Below are positions 33,521-41,374 of a stretch of DNA of 43,104 nucleotides, in pieces. This stretch comes from Lactobacillus mulieris. Lineage in GTDB: Bacteria > Bacillota > Bacilli > Lactobacillales > Lactobacillaceae. The translations under genes were made by a program, and so were the position numbers. Below the pieces are notes generated by a model, which had not been told where the DNA came from, searched no databases, and saw nothing but the letters and a program-made list of their open reading frames with translations. Within the stretch, counting starts at the first letter, position 1; each line of letters opens with the position of its first letter. Location: assembly GCF_007095465.1 (NCBI RefSeq), contig NZ_SDGL01000012.1:1-43104 (forward strand). The letters are read 5' to 3'.

Positions 33521-34492
33521 ATGCAAGTTTTAAACATTGAAACTAAATGGGATAAAGTCTTTAAGAAAAGCAACAAGGTCGACCATAAGAAGGTAACCTT
33601 TCCTACAAGATTCGGTACGATCTTGGTAGCTGATATGTATATTCCTAAAAATGCTAATGAAAAATTGCCAGCACTAGCAGTTAGTGGACCTTTTGGTGCA
33701 GTTAAGGAACAATCTTCTGGCCTTTACGCTCAAAAGATGGCTGAAAATGGCTTTTTAACCATTGCTTTTGATCCATCCTTTACTGGTGAAAGCACTGGGA
33801 CTCCTCGTTACATGACTTCACCTGATATTAATACTGAAGATTTTCAAGCAGCAGTTGATTTTTTATCAAACAATGATCTAGTTGATCCTGAAAAAATCGG
33901 GATCATTGGCATCTGTGGCTGGGGAGGGTTAGCTTTGAATGCGGCTGCAATCGACACTCGGATTAAGGCGACAGTTGCTTCTACTATGTATGACATGACA
34001 CGGTTAATTGCTAATGGTTATTTTGATAAAGAAGATAAGGAATCTGCTCGCAATCAAGCAAGAAAAGCTATAAATAAACAAAGAACGATTGACTTTAGAG
34101 AGGGTCAATATAAGTTAGCTGGAGGAGTAGTCGATCCATTGCCAGATGACGCTCCAGATTTTGTTAAAGATTATTACGCATACTACAAGACTAAGCGTGG
34201 TTATCACAAACGTTCACTAAATTCAAATAATGGTTGGGCTGTAACTAGTGCGCTTTCATTCTTAAACAGTAAATTATTAGCTTATGCTGGTGAAATTGAA
34301 AATGCGGTAATGATTACACATGGTACTAAGGCTCACTCTTTTTATATGGGTAAGGATGCCTTTGGTAAATTAAAAGGTGACAATAAGGTATTTTTACCAA
34401 TCGAAGGTGCAACGCACACTGATTTATATGACCAAATTGACAAAATTCCATTCAAGGAAATGACTGATTTCTTCAACAAATATTTGAATTAG
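33521..34492 (+). CDS. Alpha/beta hydrolase with Cys nucleophile (YcjY/dienelactone hydrolase-like)
   Basis: A 323-residue cytoplasmic alpha/beta hydrolase. The nucleophile elbow is GICGWGG with Cys132 in place of the usual Ser, as in YcjY-like and dienelactone hydrolase-like proteins. The oxyanion strand VSGPFGAVKEQ (about 54-64) and FDPSFTGESTG (about 83-93) fit that branch. The catalytic His is probably in GATHTDLYD near residue 306, and the Asp cannot be fixed by eye. The substrate is unknown. It is the first gene of a four-gene operon and directly behind the MerR-type promoter, with AGGAGGAAAATT as ribosome site. A role in removing a reactive carbonyl or ester that the MerR regulator senses is an inference. 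Confidence 0.85.
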   Translation: MQVLNIETKWDKVFKKSNKVDHKKVTFPTRFGTILVADMYIPKNANEKLPALAVSGPFGAVKEQSSGLYAQKMAENGFLTIAFDPSFTGESTGTPRYMTSPDINTEDFQAAVDFLSNNDLVDPEKIGIIGICGWGGLALNAAAIDTRIKATVASTMYDMTRLIANGYFDKEDKESARNQARKAINKQRTIDFREGQYKLAGGVVDPLPDDAPDFVKDYYAYYKTKRGYHKRSLNSNNGWAVTSALSFLNSKLLAYAGEIENAVMITHGTKAHSFYMGKDAFGKLKGDNKVFLPIEGATHTDLYDQIDKIPFKEMTDFFNKYLN

Positions 34493-34505
34493 AAAAGGAT
34501 AGTAA

Positions 34506-35378
34506 TTGAAATTAATTAAAGAAGCATATTATGAAGGAGAGCGTCCTCTTTTTAAAAGAAAAGATACTCAAATAATTGATACAACTTTTGGAAAAGGTGA
34601 ATCTCCATTAAAAGAAAGCAGAAATATTTCATTAAATAATAGTTTATTTACCTGGAAATATCCACTCTGGTACAGCAAAAATATTGAAGTAGAAGATACG
34701 ACTTTTGAAAGTATGGCTCGATCTGGTATTTGGTATACTCACAATATAAAAATTACTAATTCATCTTTGCAAGCGCCAAAATTATTTAGAAGGTCAAGCG
34801 AGATTGTTTTAGATCGAGTTCATTTTTCAGATGCACAAGAGACGCTATGGTCTTGTAAAGATATTAAAATTACCAACACAACAATTAATGGAGATTATTT
34901 TGGCAAAGGTAGTCAAAATATTTATTTAGATAATGTTGATTTGGTTGGGAATTATTGCTTTGACGGTGCTAAAAATGTTGAGGTTCATAATAGTAGATTC
35001 ATTAGTAAAGATGCTTTTTGGAATTGTGAGAATGTTACTATTTATGATTCAAAAATTTCGGGCGAATACCTAGCTTGGAATAGCAAACATATTAAGTTTA
35101 TAAATTGTACAATCGAAAGTGAACAAGGCTTATGCTATATTGATGGTTTAGTTCTTGAACATTGTAAACTTTTAAGAACTAATTTAGTTTTTGAATATTG
35201 TAAAAATATTAATGCAGATATTATTAGCGATGTGATAAGTATCAAAAATCCAATTAGTGGTAAGATTATTGCGAATTCAATCGGTGAAATTATCAGAGAT
35301 GATTCTGAGATAGACAGTAAACAGACATTTATTAAGAGTAGACATTGTAATCTGGAATTATTAAAAGAGGCAAAATAA
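34506..35378 (+). CDS. DUF3737 family right-handed beta-helix protein
   Basis: A 290-residue protein of the DUF3737 family, recognisable by the opening KLIKEAYYEGERPLFK and by regularly spaced strands in which Trp/Phe and Asn alternate (TFGKGESPLKESRNISLNNS, TFESMARSGIWYTHNIKI and similar). It has no signal peptide or membrane segment. The fold is predicted to be a single-stranded right-handed beta-helix. No catalytic residues are known and the function is undescribed. The TTG start at 34506 lies 13 bases after the hydrolase gene with AAAAGGATAG as site, and the stop overlaps the ATG of patB. The family often sits next to C-S lyase or aminotransferase genes in lactobacilli as far as I recall, consistent with its place here. 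Confidence 0.85.
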   Translation: MKLIKEAYYEGERPLFKRKDTQIIDTTFGKGESPLKESRNISLNNSLFTWKYPLWYSKNIEVEDTTFESMARSGIWYTHNIKITNSSLQAPKLFRRSSEIVLDRVHFSDAQETLWSCKDIKITNTTINGDYFGKGSQNIYLDNVDLVGNYCFDGAKNVEVHNSRFISKDAFWNCENVTIYDSKISGEYLAWNSKHIKFINCTIESEQGLCYIDGLVLEHCKLLRTNLVFEYCKNINADIISDVISIKNPISGKIIANSIGEIIRDDSEIDSKQTFIKSRHCNLELLKEAK

Positions 35379-36541
35379 TGTATAGTTTTGATCAAATGCC
35401 CAATAGACGTGGAACTAATTCAATTAAATGGAATGTAAAAGACCATGAATTACCAATGTGGATTGCTGATATGGATTTTGGTGTCGCTCCAGAAATCATT
35501 CAAGCAATGCAAGATAAAATAAAATTGGGAGCTTTTGGTTATGAAAGTGTACCTGATAGCTATTATGATGCAATTGTTAATTGGCAAGAAAAGCAACATA
35601 ATTGCCAAATAAAAAAAGATTGGATTTTATTTGTAAGTGGGGTAATTCCTGCTTTATCAAGTGCAGTTAGGAGATTAACACATCCTGGTGAACAGATTGT
35701 AACTTTGACACCAGTGTATAATATCTTTTTCCATTCAATTGAAAATAATGGCCGAAAAAGCTTAGAAGAAGAGCTTGAATATGATGCAAATAGTCACGAA
35801 TATAGAATAAATTGGTCAAGCTTAGAACAGAAATTAGCTGATCCTCTAACTAAAATGATGATTCTATGTAATCCTCATAATCCAATTGGCAAATCATGGA
35901 CTTATGAAGAAATAGAAAAAATTGCTCAATTATGTAATAAATATCATGTTTATTTATTTAGTGACGAAATTCATGGCGATTTAGTTTTAAATGATAGTTT
36001 TAGTTCAAGTTTAAAACTACCAGATAATTTAAAACAAAACCTGATAATTGCCTTTTCACCAAGTAAAACCTTTAACTTAGCAGCTTTACATAGTGCAAGT
36101 GTAGTGGTTCCAAATTCTGAACTTAGATTTCAAATTTATCGAGCAATTAATAATGATGAAATAGCTGAACCAAATCTTTTAGCGATTCCTGCCACTATTG
36201 CTGCTTACACTCAAGGAAGCACTTGGCTTCACGAGCTAAAAGCATATTTATTAAAAAATCGCCAATATATTGCTAACTTTTTAGAAAATGAACTTAGTCA
36301 ACTAAATTTGGCTAGTGAATTTGCTACTTATTTAGCCTGGATTGATATTTCAAATTTGAATATTAACAGTCAAGAGCTAGCTGACTTCTTGAAAGAAAAT
36401 ACCGGTTTAATAATTTCATCTGGTCAAGAATATCGAGGAAATGGCGATAATTTTATTAGATTGAATTTTGCTTGCCCTCAATCTGTATTAAAAGAGGGAT
36501 TAGGTCGTTTGAAGAAAGGAATAAATAGTGAAAAAGCATAA
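35378..36541 (+). CDS. patB: MalY/PatB-family aminotransferase (putative C-S lyase)
   Basis: A 387-residue fold-type I PLP enzyme. Seen are WIADMDFG (about 28-35), FGYESVPDSYYDAIVNW (about 53-69), NPHNPIGKSW (about 165), the PLP-ring Asp196 in SDEIHGDL, Lys230 in FSPSKTFN and the C-terminal Arg in FIRLNFACP. PatB/MalY enzymes release thiols by cystathionine beta-lyase activity. Its ATG overlaps the DUF3737 stop (TAATG), and the next gene begins inside its 3' end. The substrate (cystathionine, cysteine or another thioether) is inferred. Confidence 0.9.
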   Translation: MYSFDQMPNRRGTNSIKWNVKDHELPMWIADMDFGVAPEIIQAMQDKIKLGAFGYESVPDSYYDAIVNWQEKQHNCQIKKDWILFVSGVIPALSSAVRRLTHPGEQIVTLTPVYNIFFHSIENNGRKSLEEELEYDANSHEYRINWSSLEQKLADPLTKMMILCNPHNPIGKSWTYEEIEKIAQLCNKYHVYLFSDEIHGDLVLNDSFSSSLKLPDNLKQNLIIAFSPSKTFNLAALHSASVVVPNSELRFQIYRAINNDEIAEPNLLAIPATIAAYTQGSTWLHELKAYLLKNRQYIANFLENELSQLNLASEFATYLAWIDISNLNINSQELADFLKENTGLIISSGQEYRGNGDNFIRLNFACPQSVLKEGLGRLKKGINSEKA

Positions 36542-37385
36542 AAAACGGTTTTGGATTTTGGCCGGTTTAATTTTGTTAATAATTATTTGCTTAGGGATAT
36601 TTATAGGATTAAGAAAAAATCAGCCAACTAAAGCTGCCTTATCTAAAGCTACTGCCACTGTCTTTTTCCATGGTTGGGGATCAAGTAGGCATGCTGAAGA
36701 GCAGATGGCGAATTATTTAGTTAGTCATAAATACGCTTCCTCAATCGTGGTGGCTGATGTTGACTATCAGGGTCATGTAAAATACTCTGGCACTTTACCT
36801 GCAAAGACGAAACATTTCATTGTTGAAGTTAATTTACAAAATAACAAGAGTGTCTCACCAAATGGTGGGATGACTTATAGTCAATCTAGCAATTATGTAG
36901 CAGATGTTTTAGCTAGTTTAAAGAAAAAATGGCAAATTAAGAATGTTAACTTAGTTGCTCATTCAATGGGAAATTTGCAAGTGATTTATTTCATTAAAAA
37001 TCACGCTGGCAGTTCAAAATATCCAAAGATTAATAAGTTAGTCGACATTGCCGGTCACTACAATGGGATTATCGGCATGGATGAGCCAAAAGACACTAGT
37101 CTAGAGGCTAATGGTAAACCAAAGATGATGAATGATACTTACCGTGATTTATTGTCAGTGAGAAATACTTTCCCTAAAAACATTCAAGTCATGAATATTT
37201 ATGGCAATTATAAAAATCAGGGTGATGGCTCAGTTAATAATAACTCCTCAAAGTCCTTGCGTTATCTAGTACAAAAGCGGGCTAAATCTTATGAAGAACG
37301 AGAAATTAAGGGTTATGGTGCGCAGCACAGTCGATTACATGAAAATAAAGAAGTTGATCAATTACTTTTAAAATTTTTAAAGTAG
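36528..37385 (+). CDS. DUF915 alpha/beta hydrolase, membrane-anchored
   Basis: A 285-residue protein with a basic N-terminus and one strong membrane segment (about 9-28), then a DUF915-type alpha/beta hydrolase domain facing the outside. The oxyanion segment is TVFFHGWGSSRHAEEQMANY (about 44-63), the nucleophile elbow is VAHSMGNLQ (about 143-151, Ser), and a likely catalytic His is in GAQHSRLHE near 270. The GTG start at 36528 lies inside the end of patB (14-base overlap) with AAAGGA upstream. It is the last gene of the operon, before a shared terminator. Substrate unknown; lipase- or esterase-like by fold. Confidence 0.87.
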   Translation: MKKHKKRFWILAGLILLIIICLGIFIGLRKNQPTKAALSKATATVFFHGWGSSRHAEEQMANYLVSHKYASSIVVADVDYQGHVKYSGTLPAKTKHFIVEVNLQNNKSVSPNGGMTYSQSSNYVADVLASLKKKWQIKNVNLVAHSMGNLQVIYFIKNHAGSSKYPKINKLVDIAGHYNGIIGMDEPKDTSLEANGKPKMMNDTYRDLLSVRNTFPKNIQVMNIYGNYKNQGDGSVNNNSSKSLRYLVQKRAKSYEEREIKGYGAQHSRLHENKEVDQLLLKFLK

Positions 37386-37398
37386 TTATTTAGATAGA

Positions 37399-37437
37399 AA
37401 AATCCGCTAGAACAGAAAGTTCTAACGGATTTTGTTT
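37399..37437. terminator. Terminator between the hydrolase operon and the BI-1 gene
   Basis: A 15-bp stem with one C-A mismatch (37399-37413 with 37419-37433), loop AGAAA, then TTTGTTTT. It lies between convergent genes. Confidence 0.88.
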
Positions 37438-37449
37438 TATTGATAACTT

Positions 37450-38157
37450 TTAGCGACGATCATTAACTCCGAAAATTTCTAATAAGAGCATAAATAAGTT
37501 GATGAAATCAAGATACATATTTAATGCCCCCATAATGGCTAAGCCACTATCAGAAACTTGGTCGCCATATTCAATAAAAATTCGCTTAGCGCTATTAGCA
37601 TCATATGCAGTCCAACCAGTGAAGATAAGTACACCAATGTAAGAAAAGATATAAGCACCAGCCCCACTTTTAACGAAGAAGACATTAACCAGGGTTGCTA
37701 CAATGAAACCAATCATGGCTGCTCTTAAGTATGAGCCCCAGTTGCTCAAGTCTCTTTTAGTAAAAGTGCCAAATAATGCCATTGCTGCAAATACACCAGC
37801 TGCTGATAGAAAAGCAGAAGTAATAGTTGTACCAGTATAGTAGCTAGCTATGATAGAAAATTCAACACCGTAAACTACTGATAGGAACATTAGCAATGTA
37901 AAACCTAATGTAGGATTTTTGGCTGCTTTAAAACTAATTCCTAAGCAAAGAGCAAAAGGTAGAAAAATAATAACCCAAAACATAGCTTGTGGCATGTTCA
38001 TAATGGCTGAGCGAAAAACAGTCATTGTTAAGTATGAACTAGCAGCTGAAACTAAGACAGCTATTAACATAAAGCCGTACATCTTAGTTAAGAAACTGTT
38101 AATAGCAGTAACATCTTGAATTTTGCGTCGTCCAGAATCTTGTGAAAAGTAATCCAT
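37450..38157 (-). CDS. Bax inhibitor-1 / YccA family membrane protein
   Basis: A 235-residue protein with about seven membrane segments and the family pattern YGFMLIAVLVSAASSY near the N-terminus, FTGWTAYDANSAKRIF in the sixth-segment region and a final YLDFINLFMLLLEIFG. Bacterial BI-1 proteins such as YetJ are pH-sensitive calcium leak channels, with conserved Asp residues near the last helices (seen here in AYD and YLDF). The minus-strand ribosome site AAAGGAA precedes the ATG. It is a single gene. The physiological role in lactobacilli is unproven. Confidence 0.92.
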   Translation of the reverse strand: MDYFSQDSGRRKIQDVTAINSFLTKMYGFMLIAVLVSAASSYLTMTVFRSAIMNMPQAMFWVIIFLPFALCLGISFKAAKNPTLGFTLLMFLSVVYGVEFSIIASYYTGTTITSAFLSAAGVFAAMALFGTFTKRDLSNWGSYLRAAMIGFIVATLVNVFFVKSGAGAYIFSYIGVLIFTGWTAYDANSAKRIFIEYGDQVSDSGLAIMGALNMYLDFINLFMLLLEIFGVNDRR

Positions 38158-38268
38158 ATAAAAGTTCCTTTCTATAGTTAATTACTATATTCACTACTAA
38201 TTGTATCCAAAAACATGGTTTTAGACAAAAGTTTAGCATAAATTAGTAAAGATACAATAATCAATAAA

Positions 38269-38297
38269 AAAAGCCTAACATCAATTGTTAGGCTTTT
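38269..38297 (-). terminator. Terminator of the NhaC-family gene
   Basis: On the minus strand, AAAAGCCTAACA/TGTTAGGCTTTT form a 12-bp stem with a 5-nt loop followed by T's, just after the stop at 38304. Confidence 0.92.
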
Positions 38298-38303
38298 AAA
38301 TAT

Positions 38304-39671
38304 TTATTTCTTATTCCACTTTAGTCCAATTCCAGTAAATCCACTTAAGATAGAAAAAATAGGCGACAATAAACTAAAGAAGGTAAATGGCAAAAATGCT
38401 AAAACTGGAACTCCTAAGGTAGCAGCTGCAAAAGAACCAGCAACGCCCCAAGGGATTAAGTAGTTGATTACACTTCCCCCATCTTCAAGCACTCTACTAA
38501 GTGCAAGTGGATGTAGGCCTACTTTATCAAAGGCCCCCTTAAATGCACGTCCAGGTAAAATAACTGAAAGGTACTGTTCACCGACAAATAAGTTAATTCC
38601 AATACCAGATAAAATTGTTACTAAAATTAAACTACCAGCCTTTGGCAATTTCTCTACAAGAGGTTCCATTGCTTCCTGAATAATGCCGAATTTCATTAGT
38701 AATCCACCAAGTGATAATGTAGAAACAATTAATGCAACAGTTCCCATCATTGAACTAATACCTCCACGGCTTAGGAGGGCGTTAACTTGACTGTTATCTG
38801 TTTTGGCAATAAAACCATTCATTAACAAGTCAGTTAACTTAGGAATTGTCATTTTTGTATCTTGGATAAAAATCATGATAGTTGTCAAAATAATATTGGC
38901 GAATAAAGTGGGGATTGCAGGAATCTTCTTCCAAGCGCAAACAAACATCAAAATGATTGGCAATAGTGCCCACCAAGAAACAGAAAAGTTACTGTTTAAA
39001 GTGGAAACAGTTTTGTCAATTTTAGTTAAATTAATATGACCTCCATTACCTAAAAATGCAAAAAGAATTAAAGAGCCAAGAAAAGCAGGGATAGTTGACC
39101 ACATCATGTTTTTTATATGGGCAAATAGTTCACTTTCTGCAACGGCACTTGAAAGGTTAGTTGAATCAGAAAGTGGTGACATTTTATCGCCGAATACTGC
39201 GCCAGATATAATAGCTCCGGCAACTAATGCTAAATTTTGATTCATTGAAGCTCCGATGCCTAAGAAGGCAATTCCTACGGTGGAAATTGTAGTGAAGCCA
39301 GAACCAATTGCTAAACCAACAATCGAACAAACTAAAAAGACTGAGGGAACAAAGAATTGACCACTAATTAAGTGAAAGCCTAGAACCATAATGGAGGGGA
39401 TGATTCCGCCTTTAATCCAAACGGCAATTAAAGCGCCAATTAAAATGAAAATAAAAATTGGAATAATTGCAATATTAATTCCTTCCTTAATTCCATCTTG
39501 AATTTCATCCCAAGAAAATCCCCGGATTTTTGCCCAGAAAATGATTAATGCGGCAACGAATAGTACAGGAACTTCAGGATTGATTCCAAATTTTATAACA
39601 CTGGTTCCTAAAATAGCTAGTAATAGAATTAAAATCGAAATTGATTCTCCAAAACCAATCTTCTTTTTCAT
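38304..39671 (-). CDS. NhaC-family Na+/H+ antiporter-type transporter (candidate tyrosine transporter)
   Basis: A 455-residue protein with about 12 membrane segments and NhaC-family marks: GIGASMNQNLALVAGAIISGAVFGDKMSPLSDSTNLSS (about 140-177, long motif named only by position) and the late segment GGSVINYLIPWGVAG (about 402-416). The family name implies Na+/H+ exchange, but a T-box leader controls this gene, so an amino acid is the likely cargo. A known association is NhaC-like YheL proteins behind tyrosine T-boxes, predicted to import tyrosine. The minus-strand ribosome site GGAGGAAATAACT precedes the ATG. It is monocistronic with its own promoter, leader and terminator. Confidence 0.87.
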   Translation of the reverse strand: MKKKIGFGESISILILLLAILGTSVIKFGINPEVPVLFVAALIIFWAKIRGFSWDEIQDGIKEGINIAIIPIFIFILIGALIAVWIKGGIIPSIMVLGFHLISGQFFVPSVFLVCSIVGLAIGSGFTTISTVGIAFLGIGASMNQNLALVAGAIISGAVFGDKMSPLSDSTNLSSAVAESELFAHIKNMMWSTIPAFLGSLILFAFLGNGGHINLTKIDKTVSTLNSNFSVSWWALLPIILMFVCAWKKIPAIPTLFANIILTTIMIFIQDTKMTIPKLTDLLMNGFIAKTDNSQVNALLSRGGISSMMGTVALIVSTLSLGGLLMKFGIIQEAMEPLVEKLPKAGSLILVTILSGIGINLFVGEQYLSVILPGRAFKGAFDKVGLHPLALSRVLEDGGSVINYLIPWGVAGSFAAATLGVPVLAFLPFTFFSLLSPIFSILSGFTGIGLKWNKK

Positions 39672-39688
39672 AGTTATTTCCTCCGAAT

Positions 39689-39721
39689 AAAAAAGTCCCT
39701 GTTGCTATTAGCAACAGGGAC
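39689..39721 (-). terminator. T-box leader terminator
   Basis: A perfect 11-bp stem GTCCCTGTTGC/GCAACAGGGAC with a 5-nt loop and a run of T's on the minus strand. It is the off-state structure, competing with the antiterminator that contains the T-box sequence. Confidence 0.95.
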
Positions 39722-39900
39722 GAACTTATAAAGCCGTGGTACCACCCATATTCTCTGCAATATCTGCAGACTCAAGTACGCAGGTGATAACGGCACTGCG
39801 TAAGGCCGAAATAAGTAATTCGCATACCCTTAGTCTGTCCGACTTGCACCAACCGTCGGTTCTCTGAACGCTGAACTAAGGAGCTACTGGTTTATTAATT
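39689..39900 (-). promoter_or_regulatory. T-box leader of the NhaC-family gene
   Basis: Read on the minus strand, the leader has a stem I with the AGAGA bulge region and the GGTG loop motif (39847-39870), and a loop-E pair AGTA/GAA. The T-box sequence TGGGTGGTACCACGGC (39733-39748) is followed by a terminator. The nucleotides after GAA read T-TAC-T, so the specifier is TAC (Tyr) if one base separates them from GAA, or ACT (Thr) if two. The antiterminator bulge UGGU pairs with an acceptor ending ACCA, which fits both tRNA-Tyr (39-kb apart gene at 3531, discriminator A) and tRNA-Thr. Uncharged tRNA would allow read-through. Confidence 0.92.
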
Positions 39901-39906
39901 GAAATT

Positions 39907-39935
39907 ATAATAGCGTGGTCCGAATTAAATGTCAA
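39907..39935 (-). promoter_or_regulatory. Promoter of the T-box / NhaC transcript
   Basis: On the minus strand: consensus -35 TTGACA (39930-39935), a 17-bp spacer and a -10 TATTAT (39907-39912). Transcription should start near 39900. Confidence 0.88.
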
Positions 39936-40030
39936 ATAAAAAGTTAAAAAAAGATGATATTCTGTTAGCGAGCAATGCAACTGATTTTTTAGTATTATAT
40001 ATTATAGCGATTTTAGAAAAGGTAGATATC

Positions 40031-41374
40031 ATGCAAAAAAATCAACTCGTTGAATTAGAAATTACGGACTTATCTTATGAAGCAATGGGAGTTGCCCATT
40101 TAGATGGAATGACGATTTTTGTTAATAATGCTTTGCCAGGTGAAGTAGTTGAAGCTAAAATCTTAAAAGTTAAAAAGAGTTTTGCATTTGCTAAGATTGA
40201 AAACATTATCAAGCAAAGCCCAGATCGAGTAACGATTAAACTTAATCAATGGGTCCAAACTGGACTTGCCAGTTTAGCACATATTAAATATGAAAAACAG
40301 CTAGAGTTTAAGCGTCAGCAAGTTATCAACTTACTGGAAAAAGCACACTTGAACAAGAAAGTTAATGAAACAGTAGCTAGTCCTGAAGAAGTGGGCTACC
40401 GTAATAAAGCGCAAGTACCTGTGCGTAATGTAAAGGGAAAGCTGGAGATTGGTTTTTTCCGGAAGCATTCACATGATTTAGTTCCAATGGAAAACTTTTT
40501 TACCACTGACCCTGAAATTGACCGGGTATTAGTGGCAACACGTGATATTTTGCGTAAAAATCATGTACCAGCTTATGACGAAGTTAAAAATAAAGGCGAA
40601 GTTCGCTATCTTGAGGTGCGTAGAAGCAAGGCTAATAGCGATATGATGGTAATCTTGGTATGTTTACACAAAGATTTTCCACAGCTTGTAAAAGTAGCTG
40701 ATGAAATAAGTCAAATTTCAGGTGTTGTTAGTGTGATTTTGAATCATAATCCTAAGAAAACGAACGTTATTTTGGGGAAACATGACTATTTACTCGCAGG
40801 AAATCCACAAATTGAGGATAAAATTGGGGATATTCGTTTTAAGATTTCTGCTCAAAGTTTCTTCCAGATTAATTCTTTGCAAACGCCCCGGCTGTATAAT
40901 TTAGCAATTGAAAAAGCTGGTTTGTCAAAAAAGGATACTGTAATCGATGCTTATTCAGGTATTGGAACAATTGGCTTGAGTGTTGCTAAGCATGTTAAGC
41001 AGGTTTACGGAGTAGAAATCGTAAAACCTGCTGTACAAGATGCTAGAGAAAATGCATTACTCAATGGAATTGAAAACGCTGAATATGTTTGTGGAAAAGC
41101 TGAAGAATTGATGCCAAATTGGGTTAATGAAGGGATGAAGGCAGATGTGATTTTTGTTGATCCGCCAAGAAAAGGGTTGACCCCTGAATTCATCGAAGCT
41201 AGTGTGAAAACTAACCCACAAAAGATTGTGTATATCTCATGTAATCCCGCCACGATGGTGCGTGATTTAACAATGTATCAAGAGTTGGGATATGACTTTG
41301 AAGAAATTACTCCAGTTGATATGTTTCCACAAACTCCACATGTCGAAAGTGTAACGGTGCTGGAAAAGAAATAA
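40031..41374 (+). CDS. rlmD: 23S rRNA (uracil-5-)-methyltransferase, RlmD/RumA (RlmCD) family, no Fe-S motif
   Basis: A protein of about 447 residues. The N-terminal TRAM domain (about 1-58) leads into a SAM-dependent methyltransferase with VIDAYSGIGTIGLSVA (about 303), DPPRKGL (about 377) and the catalytic Cys404 in YISCNPATM, ending EMFPQTPHVESV-like (VDMFPQTPHVESV). It makes 5-methyluridine in 23S rRNA. The Cys residues that hold the [4Fe-4S] cluster in E. coli RumA are absent: the region before IKYEKQLEFKRQQ reads LNQWVQTGLASLAH. Start: ATG 40031 follows AAAAGGTAGATATC; an upstream in-frame ATG at 39929 would begin on top of the divergent T-box promoter and has no ribosome site. Confidence 0.93.
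   Translation: MQKNQLVELEITDLSYEAMGVAHLDGMTIFVNNALPGEVVEAKILKVKKSFAFAKIENIIKQSPDRVTIKLNQWVQTGLASLAHIKYEKQLEFKRQQVINLLEKAHLNKKVNETVASPEEVGYRNKAQVPVRNVKGKLEIGFFRKHSHDLVPMENFFTTDPEIDRVLVATRDILRKNHVPAYDEVKNKGEVRYLEVRRSKANSDMMVILVCLHKDFPQLVKVADEISQISGVVSVILNHNPKKTNVILGKHDYLLAGNPQIEDKIGDIRFKISAQSFFQINSLQTPRLYNLAIEKAGLSKKDTVIDAYSGIGTIGLSVAKHVKQVYGVEIVKPAVQDARENALLNGIENAEYVCGKAEELMPNWVNEGMKADVIFVDPPRKGLTPEFIEASVKTNPQKIVYISCNPATMVRDLTMYQELGYDFEEITPVDMFPQTPHVESVTVLEKK

Noticed and set aside
39929..40030. Earlier ATG start for rlmD
   Set aside because: Begins on the divergent T-box promoter, has no ribosome site, and adds residues unlike a TRAM domain.
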